Assembly: GCF_014200435.1 (NCBI RefSeq)
Contig: NZ_JACHBR010000001.1
Span: 5,646,001 to 5,710,000 of the forward strand
Direction: 5' to 3'
DNA: 64,000 nt
Source: Sphaerisporangium krabiense
GTDB lineage: Bacteria > Actinomycetota > Actinomycetes > Streptosporangiales > Streptosporangiaceae
Under the pieces are notes generated by a model. It was not told the DNA's origin. It made no database searches and worked only from the letters and a program-made list of their open reading frames with translations. Each line of letters opens with the position of its first letter. Position 1 is the stretch's first letter. The position numbers were made by a program, and so were the translations under genes. Shown in pieces: positions 17,604 to 27,536 of this stretch.

Positions 17604-18584
17604 TCATCCGAGCCGCACGCGGGGGTCGATGACGGCGTACAGGACGTCCACCACGATGTTCAGGATGACGATCGCGAAGGCGCCGACGAGGGTGACGCCG
17701 AGCAGCATGGGAAGGTCGGTGTTCTGCACGGCGCGCACGGCCAGTTCGCCGATGCCGTGCAGGGTGAACGTCTGCTCGGTGATGATCGCGCCGCCGAGGA
17801 GGGTGGCGAGGTCCACGCCGAAGATGGTCACGATGGGGATCATCGCGCCGCGCCAGGCGAACCTGAGGAACACCGTCCGGCCGGACATGCCCTTGGCCCG
17901 CGCCGTGCGGACGTAGTCCTCGGCGAGCTGCTCGACCATGGTCGAGCGGGTCATGCGCGTGTAGTTGGCGGTGAAGATGATCGACAGCACCACCCACGGG
18001 ATCAGCAGGTGGACGAACCACCCCAGCGGGTCCTCGGTGAAGGGGATGTAGGAGGGGCGGGGCAGCAGCCCCAGGCTGTCGACGATGAAGAACACCAGCA
18101 GCGGGCCGACGAAGTAGATCTGCAGGGACGCGCCGATCACCGAGGACGTGCTCGCGATCTTGTCGAGCGGCTTGCCCTGCTGCCAGGCCGCGATCATGCC
18201 GGTGACGACGCCGAAGGACAGGATCACGACCGCCGCGCCGAGCGTCACCGACAGCGTCACCGGGAAGCGGTCGAGGATCGCGCCGAAGACGGGCTCCTGG
18301 GTGGCGAACGAGTAGCCGAGGCAGGGGGCGGCGCACACGCCGAACTGCACCAGGTCGCGGCCGGTGAAGATGCCGGCCAGCCAGTGCCAGTACTGGACGA
18401 ACAGCGGCTGGTCCATGCCGAGGTTGTGCCGGATCAGTGCCAGGTTCTCCGGCGAGCAGATCTTCCCGCAGAACGCCCGCGCGGGATCACGGGGGACGGC
18501 GTAGAAGAGGAAGAACGTGACCACACTGATGATCAGCAGGATCACGACGGCGCCGATGAGGCGGCGTACGAAGAACCGGAACAT
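17604..18584 (-). CDS. Peptide ABC transporter permease (DppB/OppB type)
   Basis: This is an inner-membrane channel subunit of 326 residues. It has an N-terminal hydrophobic helix (FVRRLIGAVVILLIISVVTF) typical of DppB, about six transmembrane segments, and the EAA-like coupling loop (EDYVRTARAKGMSGRTVFLRFAWRG) that contacts the ATPases. The periplasmic loop after helix 1 contains extra Cys residues (FCGKICSPE, VCAAPCLG). It follows the solute-binding protein gene after a stem-loop. Confidence 0.93.
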   Translation of the reverse strand: MFRFFVRRLIGAVVILLIISVVTFFLFYAVPRDPARAFCGKICSPENLALIRHNLGMDQPLFVQYWHWLAGIFTGRDLVQFGVCAAPCLGYSFATQEPVFGAILDRFPVTLSVTLGAAVVILSFGVVTGMIAAWQQGKPLDKIASTSSVIGASLQIYFVGPLLVFFIVDSLGLLPRPSYIPFTEDPLGWFVHLLIPWVVLSIIFTANYTRMTRSTMVEQLAEDYVRTARAKGMSGRTVFLRFAWRGAMIPIVTIFGVDLATLLGGAIITEQTFTLHGIGELAVRAVQNTDLPMLLGVTLVGAFAIVILNIVVDVLYAVIDPRVRLG

Positions 18585-18623
18585 GGCCTCGGGCTTCTTC
18601 TGCGGGACGTGCGGGGGACGGGC

Positions 18624-18653
18624 GCCGCCGCCCGGGCGTTGCCGGGCGGCGGC
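18624..18653 (-). terminator. Intercistronic stem-loop behind the solute-binding-protein gene
   Basis: A perfect 12-bp stem GCCGCCGCCCGG/CCGGGCGGCGGC (18624-18635 with 18642-18653) has a 6-nt loop. It lies just after the stop of the binding-protein gene and before the permease, so it probably acts as a partial terminator or mRNA stabiliser that keeps binding-protein expression higher than the rest. Confidence 0.7.
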
Positions 18654-18659
18654 TCAGGA

Positions 18660-20450
18660 CTACTTGACGTACACGTTCAGCGGGGACTGCTCGCCCTGGA
18701 CGAGGCTGAACTCCACCCCGCCGAGGCCCGAGCCGTACAGGCCGAAGTAGGTCTGGTAGTACTCGGGGACGATGGGCGCCTGCTCCATGATCTTCTTGTC
18801 GAGCGCGGCCCACGCCTTGCCGGCCTCGGCCGCGTCGGTGATCTTGTTGGCGGCGTCGATCGCGGCGTCCACCTCAGGGTTGCTGAAGTGGCTGTAGTTG
18901 GTGGAGTTGTCGGCGATCAGACGGCTGTCGAACAGCGGCTGGATCGCGGTCTGGCCGGTCGGCCAGTCGGCGGCCCACCCGGTCCAGTAGATGTCGTACT
19001 TGTTGTCCACCGGGCCGATCGCGTCGTAGTAGGTCGCCGGGTTCAGCGGCTTGGCCACGACGTTGAAGCCGGCCTTGCCGAGCGCGTCCTTGATCGCGAC
19101 GGTGATCTTCTCCTGCGTCGGCGTCTGGTTGTAGGCGTAGACGACCGTCGGGTTGGGCTTGCCGGCCTCCTGCAGCAGCTTCTTGGCGCCCTCGGGGTCG
19201 CCGTTCGGCTTGGCCAGCGTGCCGTACAGGTCGAAGGCCTCGTAGCCGAGCACGGTCGGGCTCATCACCGTGGTGGCGATCTTGCCGCTGTTGATCTCGC
19301 CGCCCGAGATGAGCTGGAGCTGCTTGGACGGCCACGCCTTGATGATGGCCTGGCGGACCTTCACGTCGGTCAGCCGCTTGCTGTTGAGGTTGTAGAACGT
19401 GGTGAACGGCGTCAGGCCCTGGATGGACCGCTTCATCGCCTCGGCGTTGCCGAGGACCTCCTGCACCCGCTCGGGCGCGACCGCGTTGTGGAACGTCATC
19501 GCGGTCTTGTCCGGCCCGCTGTCGGCCAGGAAGCGCTCGGTGGACTGCTGCGACTGCAGGCCGAACTCCATGTGCCACTTGTCGGGGAAGGCGTTGCGGA
19601 TCGGGTCGGTGTTCGGGTCCCAGTGCGGGTTGCGCTCCAGGTCCATCGACTTGTCGGTGATGTGGCTGACGATCTGGTACGGGCCCGAGGAGAACGGCTT
19701 CTTGTCGTACTTCTCCTTGGTGTCCTGCGCCTTCGGCACCGCGCCGTAGCCGGTCATGGCCACCGTGAAGTTCAGGTCCGGGTGCGCCTCCTTCAGCTTG
19801 AAGACGACCGTCTTGTCATCGGGCGTCTCGATCGCGTCCAGGGACTTGCCGTTGTACGGGCCCTCGTAGGCCTTGCGGTAGTCGGCGCCGGCCAGCCACT
19901 GCTGCAGGTAGGTCGGACCCTCGGTGATGAACGGCGCGAAGAGCCGCTCGACGCTGTACTTGATGTCGGCCGAGGTGATCGCCGAGCCGTCCTGCCACTT
20001 CAGGCCGTCCTTGAGCGTGAACTTCCACGTCTTGCCGCCGTCGGTGGTGGTGCCGGTGTCGGTGGCCAGGTCGCCCACCAGCTTGAGCGAGCCGTCGGCG
20101 GCCTGGCGGTAGCCGGTGAGCTGCCGGGTGAACAGCAGCGACGCCGTGGCGTTGTAGTTGAGGTAGACCCGGCCCGGGTCGAGGTGGGAGAAGTCGTCGC
20201 GGTCGATCATGTTGACCGTGCCGCCGCGCTTGGCGCCCTCGACGGGGTTCGCCGGGCCGTTGGAGTCGGCCGCGGTGCCCACGGTGATGGCGCTGACGGC
20301 CTTGTTCTCCAGGGACTTGGTGGGCGTGGCCGCGCCGCCGCCGGTCGCGGCGGGGCCGCCGCCTCCGCCCTTGGCGCAGCCCGCAAGCGTGAGGGCCCCG
20401 GCCGTGAGGATCGCCGCCGCCGCGGTGACCCTCCTGCGTGAGACTGTCAT
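18660..20450 (-). CDS. Peptide ABC transporter substrate-binding lipoprotein (family 5)
   Basis: This 596-residue extracytoplasmic receptor captures peptides and delivers them to the permeases. The signal peptide ends in the lipobox LAGC (Cys25), followed by a Gly/Ala/Thr-rich tether, so it is membrane-anchored. The body has SBP_bac_5 features (WKFTLKDGLKWQDG near the start, DAxDIKYSVERLF-like region, and a WTGWAADWPTG segment). ATG 20450 has GAAGGG upstream. In this operon it sits second, after the DppC-type permease. Confidence 0.93.
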   Translation of the reverse strand: MTVSRRRVTAAAAILTAGALTLAGCAKGGGGGPAATGGGAATPTKSLENKAVSAITVGTAADSNGPANPVEGAKRGGTVNMIDRDDFSHLDPGRVYLNYNATASLLFTRQLTGYRQAADGSLKLVGDLATDTGTTTDGGKTWKFTLKDGLKWQDGSAITSADIKYSVERLFAPFITEGPTYLQQWLAGADYRKAYEGPYNGKSLDAIETPDDKTVVFKLKEAHPDLNFTVAMTGYGAVPKAQDTKEKYDKKPFSSGPYQIVSHITDKSMDLERNPHWDPNTDPIRNAFPDKWHMEFGLQSQQSTERFLADSGPDKTAMTFHNAVAPERVQEVLGNAEAMKRSIQGLTPFTTFYNLNSKRLTDVKVRQAIIKAWPSKQLQLISGGEINSGKIATTVMSPTVLGYEAFDLYGTLAKPNGDPEGAKKLLQEAGKPNPTVVYAYNQTPTQEKITVAIKDALGKAGFNVVAKPLNPATYYDAIGPVDNKYDIYWTGWAADWPTGQTAIQPLFDSRLIADNSTNYSHFSNPEVDAAIDAANKITDAAEAGKAWAALDKKIMEQAPIVPEYYQTYFGLYGSGLGGVEFSLVQGEQSPLNVYVK

Positions 20451-20513
20451 AACGCCCTTCCTGATCATGTACGTGCTGGTCCTGGTCCGCAGGTCAGCGG
20501 GGGGTGGAGCGGC

Positions 20514-21536
20514 TCATCGCCGGGTCTTGGGGTCGAAGGCGTCCCGCAGGGAGTCGCCGAGGAGGTTGAAGGCGACGACGAAGATCACCATGGAGACGCC
20601 GGGGAAGATCAGATAGGTGATGTCCTGGTGGTAGACGTTGGAGCCGACCAGGAACATGCGCCCCCAGTCCGGGGTGGGCTCGGTCATGCCGACGCCGAGG
20701 AAGCCGAGGCCGGCCTCCGCGCCGACGTACAGCGGCAGCGCGAGCGTGGACTGGATGATGATCGGCGTCCAGAGGTTGGGCAGCAGCTCCTTGAAGATGA
20801 TCCGCGCCGGTGACGCGCCGGTGACCCGCGCGGCCTCGATGAACTCGCGCTCGCGCAGCGAGAGCACCTGCGAGCGCAGCAGCCGTGAGATCGTCGCCCA
20901 GCCCAGCACGGTGAGCACCACGCAGATGGAGACGTAGCGCAGCCAGACCGGGGTCTCCTCCTCGGGGGACACGAACGCGGCCTCGACGACCGGCAGGAAC
21001 ACGATGAGGAAGAGCTGCGACGGGAAGGCCAGCAGGGTGTCGATGATCCGGCCGATCACGTAGTCGGTCTTGCCTCCGGCGTATCCCGACCAGATGCCCA
21101 TGACGACGCCGATGATCGTCGTGACGATCGTGACGATGATCGCGATGGACAGCGAGGTGCGGATTCCGTAGACGAGCTGCATGAACACGTCGCGGCCCAG
21201 CCCTGGTTCGAGGCCGAACCAGAAATCCCCGCTCATGCCCCCGTTGGGCGCGATCGGGTAGCCGTACTCGTTGAGCAGGCCATCGGCGTTCTGGCCATAG
21301 GGCGTGTAGGCGTCCTTGCCGTATAGCCAGGAGATGACCGGCGCGAGCAGCGCGACGAGGAAGTAGAACGCCACGACGAAGGCGGCCGTGACCCCGGTGC
21401 GGTCCCGGCGGAAGCGGCGCCACATGAGCTGGGCCGGCGAACGGCCCACCAGGGATGAGCGGGCCTCGTCCGCGGCCGCCGGGCCTTCGCCGGGGCCGGG
21501 GGCCGTCTCGGACCTGGCCTGTGAGGGGAGTGTCAT
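20514..21536 (-). CDS. Peptide ABC transporter permease (DppC/OppC type)
   Basis: This is the second channel subunit (340 residues) and the first gene of the operon. A cytoplasmic N-terminal stretch of about 50 residues leads to the first helix (VTAAFVVAFYFLVALLAP). A long extracytoplasmic loop and further helices follow, with a coupling loop EFIEAARVTGASPARIIFKE. The product ends DSLRDAFDPKTRR, usual for the family. The Shine-Dalgarno before ATG 21536 is weak (GGTGGC). Confidence 0.93.
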   Translation of the reverse strand: MTLPSQARSETAPGPGEGPAAADEARSSLVGRSPAQLMWRRFRRDRTGVTAAFVVAFYFLVALLAPVISWLYGKDAYTPYGQNADGLLNEYGYPIAPNGGMSGDFWFGLEPGLGRDVFMQLVYGIRTSLSIAIIVTIVTTIIGVVMGIWSGYAGGKTDYVIGRIIDTLLAFPSQLFLIVFLPVVEAAFVSPEEETPVWLRYVSICVVLTVLGWATISRLLRSQVLSLREREFIEAARVTGASPARIIFKELLPNLWTPIIIQSTLALPLYVGAEAGLGFLGVGMTEPTPDWGRMFLVGSNVYHQDITYLIFPGVSMVIFVVAFNLLGDSLRDAFDPKTRR

Positions 21537-21938
21537 TGTCCGGGTGCCACCAGAGATCGATCGCGGTAAATCGTGACTTGAGGGAACCTTGGCAATTTAT
21601 TACCTGCCGGTCAATGTCCCAGACGCATCCTTTACACGATTTCGCCGTTCGTTGTGCAATGTCAATCAGGTTGTGTCCACAGCCCTCTTGACCTGCGGTG
21701 ATCAGGTAGGACAGACTGCGCATTACACGCAGATTCAAGTGTCACGATTTTGTGACACAAGCAAGACCTGGACAAGACGATTTCATCGGATTATTCGTGA
21801 TGTGCCGCCAATTACCCCCGCGCGGCGCTGGTCGTCCCCCTCCGCCCGAGCCCGCCACCCCGGCTCGCGAGCGTCCGGGTGAGATAGGGGTGCCGAGGGT
21901 TACGTCCTCTTTGCGTGGCATGGCACACTGAGAGCAGA
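21537..21938. other. AT-richer divergent control region between peptide operon and rib riboswitch
   Basis: No gene is supported in these 400 bp. About 21580-21800 is noticeably AT-rich and should hold the minus-strand peptide-operon promoter. It contains a perfect palindrome at 21739-21758 and a shorter one, ACCTG-N7-CAGGT, at 21691-21707. The rib promoter must lie near 21880-21930, but I cannot assign its boxes. Confidence 0.5.
21739..21758. promoter_or_regulatory. Perfect palindrome, candidate operator of the peptide operon
   Basis: GTGTCAC-GATTTT-GTGACAC has 7-bp perfect arms and a 6-bp AT-rich spacer, the geometry of a dimeric regulator site (CRP/FNR- or GntR-like). It lies about 200 bp before the first gene of the peptide operon. 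Confidence 0.55.
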
Positions 21939-21939
21939 G

Positions 21940-22075
21940 CAGCGTGCTCCGGGGTCGGTGAAATTCCGAACCGGCGGTGACAGTCCGCGACCCGGCCGAG
22001 TCCATCGGCCGGTGGACCTGGTGGAACTCCAGGACCGACGGTGAAAGTCCGGATGGGAGGCAGCGCGCGCGTCCG
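21940..22075 (+). ncRNA. FMN riboswitch (RFN element)
   Basis: This cis-acting aptamer binds FMN and represses the rib genes behind it. All the strongly conserved blocks are present in order: GGGGTCGGTGAAATTCCGAA, CCGGCGGTGACAGTCCGCGA, a variable stem (GGCCGAGTCCATCGGCC), then GACGGTGAAAGTCCGGATGG followed by GAGGCAGCGC. The outer stem P1 can form between GCGTGC (21942-21947) and GCGCGC near 22064-22071. Confidence 0.95.
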
Positions 22076-22379
22076 GCGACCCCTGTCGCCGGGCATCTGT
22101 GTGGTGCGCGTGCGCCGCACTCTTCCCCGGGGCCCGCCGTGGCAGCAAGCCGCAGGCGAGGAGGGGCCGGGTGCGACGACAGACGTCACCGTGTACAGCA
22201 CGTCCACCACGTGTCATCGCGTTCATCGCGTTCTTGGCGTTCTCAGCGCCGGCCTCGCCCTCCCTGCCACGCCCCTGCCGCCACCGCGCAGGAAGACGCG
22301 GGGGCCGCTCCGGGTTGCTTCCTGTCGCAGGACCTGATCGTCCCGGGCCCCGGCCGCCCCGGCCGGCAAAGGAGCGTTG
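22076..22379 (+). other. Expression platform and leader of the rib operon
   Basis: The 304 nt between aptamer and ribE have no supported gene. A 7-bp hairpin CCGGCCG-CCC-CGGCCGG (22350-22366) ends 4 nt before the ribE Shine-Dalgarno GGAG, and an upstream CTTCCT (22319-22324) could pair with the Shine-Dalgarno region. Control could therefore be at translation as well as termination (inference). Confidence 0.5.
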
Positions 22380-23000
22380 ATGTTCACTGGAATCGTTGAG
22401 GAGCTCGGCGAGCTCGCCACCGTGGAGACCCTGCCCCGCGCGGCGCGCCTCGCCATCCGGGGGAAGATCGTCGCCGACGGCGCCCGGCACGGCGAGTCGA
22501 TCGCCGTCAACGGCGTCTGCCTGACCGTCGTGGACGCCACCGGCGACACCTTCACCGCCGACGTCATGCAGGAGACCCTGGACCGCAGCTCGCTCGGCTC
22601 CCTCGTCCCCGGCGCGCGCGTCAACCTGGAACGCGCCGTCCGCGCCGACCAGCGGCTCGGCGGCCACATCGTGCAGGGCCACGTCGACGGCACCGGCGCC
22701 GTGCTGGCGCGCGAGCCCGGCGAGCACTGGGAGGTCGTGCGGATCTCCCTGCCCGCCGAGCTGGCCCGCTACGTCGTCGAGAAGGGCTCGATCGCCGTCG
22801 ACGGCGTCAGCCTCACCGTCGTGTCCGTGCGGGACGACGGGCCGGACGGCGGCCCGGAGTTCTCCGTCAGCCTCATCCCCACCACGCTCCAGCTCACCAC
22901 CCTCGGGCACAAGGCCCCGGGCGACCCGGTGAACCTGGAGGTCGACGTCATCGCCAAGTACGTCGAACGGCTCGTCACCGCGAGAGGCCCGGCGTCATGA
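22380..23000 (+). CDS. ribE: Riboflavin synthase (alpha subunit)
   Basis: The enzyme dismutates two 6,7-dimethyl-8-ribityllumazine molecules to riboflavin plus the pyrimidinedione. The 206-residue protein starts with the invariant [10 protein letters not shown] and has two lumazine-binding repeats, the second following [16 protein letters not shown] 22380 is preceded by AAAGGAG; the TTG one codon earlier is disregarded. It is the first gene behind the FMN riboswitch and overlaps ribM by 4 nt (ATGA). Confidence 0.96.
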   Translation: MFTGIVEELGELATVETLPRAARLAIRGKIVADGARHGESIAVNGVCLTVVDATGDTFTADVMQETLDRSSLGSLVPGARVNLERAVRADQRLGGHIVQGHVDGTGAVLAREPGEHWEVVRISLPAELARYVVEKGSIAVDGVSLTVVSVRDDGPDGGPEFSVSLIPTTLQLTTLGHKAPGDPVNLEVDVIAKYVERLVTARGPAS

Positions 23001-23616
23001 GCTGGACCACGGCGGGCTTCGAGGTCTTCGGGCAGCACGTCCTCTGGACCGACCTCGCGGGCAACGCCGGCGCGCTGTCCACCGTGTGGCTGGCCATGCG
23101 GCGCACCGTGTGGACCTGGCCGGTCCAGCTCGCGGGCTCGGTCCTGCTGCTGGTGGCGTCCCTGCAGGCCCACCTGACCGGCAACGCGCTCAAGCAGGTC
23201 ATGTTCGGCGTGCTCGCGATCTACGGATGGGTCAGGTGGACGCGCGGCGTCAGGGGCGGGCACGACCTGCGCGTGCGCCCGGGCACCGACCTGGAGCGGG
23301 CCGCGCTGATCGCCGTCATGGTGGCGGGCACCGGCCTCGTCGCCCTCTTCTTCGCCGCCACCGGGTGGTCCTGGGCGCCGCTCCCCGACGCCTACATCTT
23401 CGTCGGCAGCGCCGTCGCCACCTACGCGCAGGGCAGGGCCCTCATCGACTTCTGGTGGATCTGGGTGGCCGTGGACCTGGTCGGCGTCCCCCTGGCCTTC
23501 ACCTCCGGGCTTTACGTGTCCGGGGTGGTCTACGGAATCTTCTTCGTCCTGGTCATGCTCGGCGTCCGCGAGTGGTCGCGGCAGTACCGGACGCGCACCC
23601 CGGAGGTGGCACCAGC

Positions 23617-23620
<4 letters not shown>
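22997..23620 (+). CDS. ribM: PnuC/RibM-type vitamin transporter, probably riboflavin uptake
   Basis: This is a membrane protein of 207 residues with six or so hydrophobic segments (for example [32 protein letters not shown]) and the WxxW-type helix [15 protein letters not shown] typical of PnuC-like facilitators. In actinobacteria the member encoded between ribE and ribBA behind an FMN riboswitch is RibM (PnuX), a riboflavin facilitator. The location here is identical, so riboflavin rather than nicotinamide riboside is the likely substrate. Both ends overlap neighbours by ATGA. Confidence 0.85.
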
Positions 23621-25827
<2,207 letters not shown>

Positions 25828-25842
25828 ACCCGCGGCCGTGGC

Positions 25843-26100
25843 TCAGGCGTCGTCTCCGGGGCGCTGGGCGGGGTGGCGGCTCTTGCGCCGTGACTCGGCG
25901 GTCGCCTGCTCCTCCAGCTGGCGGGCCAGGTCGTCGAGGTCGTCGGCGCCGAGGACGTTGGACACGCCGAACCGGGCCGCGGAGGTCGACCACGGGTTGC
26001 GCCGGTATGCCACCCACCCGCCGTAGAAGTCCAGGATCTCCCACGTCCTGCCGTGGCGCTGCCGCACCTCGGCGAGCGACAGGCGTTTCACGAGCGCCAT
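25843..26100 (-). CDS. Small conserved-looking hypothetical protein
   Basis: This 85-residue protein has no family I can name. The N-terminal half (LAEVRQRHGRTWEILDFYGGWVAYRR) is aromatic and basic, and the C-terminal half is an acidic helix followed by a basic tail. There is no signal or membrane segment. It converges on the PH-domain gene with 15 nt between the stops. The ATG is the only start near the 5' end of the frame. Confidence 0.6.
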   Translation of the reverse strand: MALVKRLSLAEVRQRHGRTWEILDFYGGWVAYRRNPWSTSAARFGVSNVLGADDLDDLARQLEEQATAESRRKSRHPAQRPGDDA

Positions 26101-26167
26101 GAGGCGTGGCCGATGAGAGTCACGATGACAGCTTCCCTTCGCCGGTAACCCGAGTCAACATCGCATT

Positions 26168-26255
26168 CACGGAATGTCATGCGAAGCGTTCAAGTGCTGG
26201 TCGCCGCGGGACCCGCCGCGGACACGCCCGAGTAGCGATTCAAGTACATTCCGTG
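26168..26255. repeat. Nested inverted repeat upstream of the small minus-strand gene
   Basis: CACGGAATGT (26168-26177) is the exact reverse complement of ACATTCCGTG (26246-26255). An inner pair, CCGCGG (26204-26209 and 26216-26221), lies inside. It begins 68 bp upstream of the ATG at 26100 and is not near any gene end, so an operator or structured leader is possible. Confidence 0.5.
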
Positions 26256-26338
26256 GTCCCGCGGGCGGGAAAGACCGACCGGGTCAGGCCGTATGCCGTG
26301 CGGACGGCCCCGCCGAAGGCGGGCGCGGGCACGCCGAA

Positions 26339-26373
26339 GGCCGGCCGCCCCCGGAGGGAGAGGGCGGCCGGCC
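26339..26373 (-). terminator. Terminator of the ssu operon
   Basis: A perfect 12-bp stem GGCCGGCCGCCC/GGGCGGCCGGCC (26339-26350 with 26362-26373) has an 11-nt loop. It lies 12 nt past the ssuD stop on the minus strand. Confidence 0.85.
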
Positions 26374-26384
26374 GGGCGGGAGGG

Positions 26385-27536
26385 TCAGGCGCTGAGCCGG
26401 ACGGGCGCCCGCGCGCCGTCCAGGGCTCCCCGGCGGCGCAGCTCGGGCAGCACGCCCTCGCCGAACCAGTACGCCTCCTCCAGGTGCGGGTAGCCGGACA
26501 GGACGAACTCGGCGACGCCCTGCGCGGCGTACTCCTCGATCAGGTCGGCGACCTCGGCGTGGCTGCCCACCAGGGCCGTGCCCGCGCCGCCGCGCACCAG
26601 CCCCACCCCCGCCCACAGGCCGGGGTGGATCTCCAGGTCGTGGACGCCGCCGCCGTCGCGCCGGAAGCCCTCGTGCAGGGCCAGCATGCGCTTCTGTCCC
26701 ACCGACTCGCTGCGGGCCAGGGTCTGCTGCGCGGTGCGGACGTCCTCGGGGTCCAGGCCCGCGAGCAGCCGCCCGGCCTCCGCCCACGCCTCCTCGGAGG
26801 TGTCCCGGGCGATGACGTGCAGGCGGACGCCGAACCGCAGCGTCCGTCCCTCCTCGGCGGCCAGGCCCCGCACCCAGGCGATCTTCTCGCCGACCTGCGC
26901 GGGCGGCTCCCCCCAGGTCAGGTACGTCTGCACGTGGCGCGCCGCGACGCGGCCCGCCGCCGCCGACGAGCCGCCGAAGTACAGCTCGGGGACCGGCGCG
27001 GGCGGCTCGGCGACCGTCGCCCCCTCCACCTGGTAGTGGACCCCGGAGAAGTCGTAGGGCGTGCCGCTCCACGCGCCGCGCACGATCGACAGGAACTCGT
27101 CGGTGCGGGCGTACCGCTCGTCCTTGGACAGGCGGTCGCCGAAACGGCGCTGCTCGGCGGTCTCCCCGCCGGTGACGACGTTGAGCAGCAGCCGGCCGCC
27201 GGAGATGCGCTGGTAGGTCGCGGCCATCTGCGCCGCCAGCGTGGGGGAGACGAACCCGGGCCGGAACGCCACCAGGAACCGCAGCGTCCTGGTCTGCTGG
27301 GTGAGCGCGGCGGTGACCAGCCAGGCGTCCTCGCACCAGGTGCCGGTCGGGGTGAGCACGGCGTCGAACCCGAGCTGCTCGGCCGACCGCGCGATCTGGC
27401 CGAGGTAGTCGATGGACGGCGGCCGGTACGCCGCCGCGGAGGCCCGGCCGTGGCCGCGCTGGAGCCCGTGGCCGCCGCCGATGAGGGACCGGCTGTCGCC
27501 GGAGGTGGGCAGGAACCAGTGGAACCTCAGGCTCAT
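26385..27536 (-). CDS. ssuD: FMNH2-dependent alkanesulfonate monooxygenase (SsuD-type)
   Basis: The enzyme releases sulfite from alkanesulfonates using reduced FMN and oxygen, giving sulfur to the cell. The 383-residue luciferase-like protein starts MSLRFHWFLPTSGDSRSL and has TPTGTWCEDAWLVTAAL, RISGGRLLLNVVTGG and YFGGSSAAAGRVAARHVQTYL, all typical for SsuD. ATG 27536 shares one base with the ssuA stop. The necessary flavin reductase (ssuE) is not in the window. A dimethylsulfone-type (SfnG-like) substrate is a less likely alternative. Confidence 0.85.
   Translation of the reverse strand: MSLRFHWFLPTSGDSRSLIGGGHGLQRGHGRASAAAYRPPSIDYLGQIARSAEQLGFDAVLTPTGTWCEDAWLVTAALTQQTRTLRFLVAFRPGFVSPTLAAQMAATYQRISGGRLLLNVVTGGETAEQRRFGDRLSKDERYARTDEFLSIVRGAWSGTPYDFSGVHYQVEGATVAEPPAPVPELYFGGSSAAAGRVAARHVQTYLTWGEPPAQVGEKIAWVRGLAAEEGRTLRFGVRLHVIARDTSEEAWAEAGRLLAGLDPEDVRTAQQTLARSESVGQKRMLALHEGFRRDGGGVHDLEIHPGLWAGVGLVRGGAGTALVGSHAEVADLIEEYAAQGVAEFVLSGYPHLEEAYWFGEGVLPELRRRGALDGARAPVRLSA

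Noticed and set aside
21977-22399. 140-codon frame across the FMN riboswitch
   Set aside because: It lies inside a conserved structured RNA and has no protein features.
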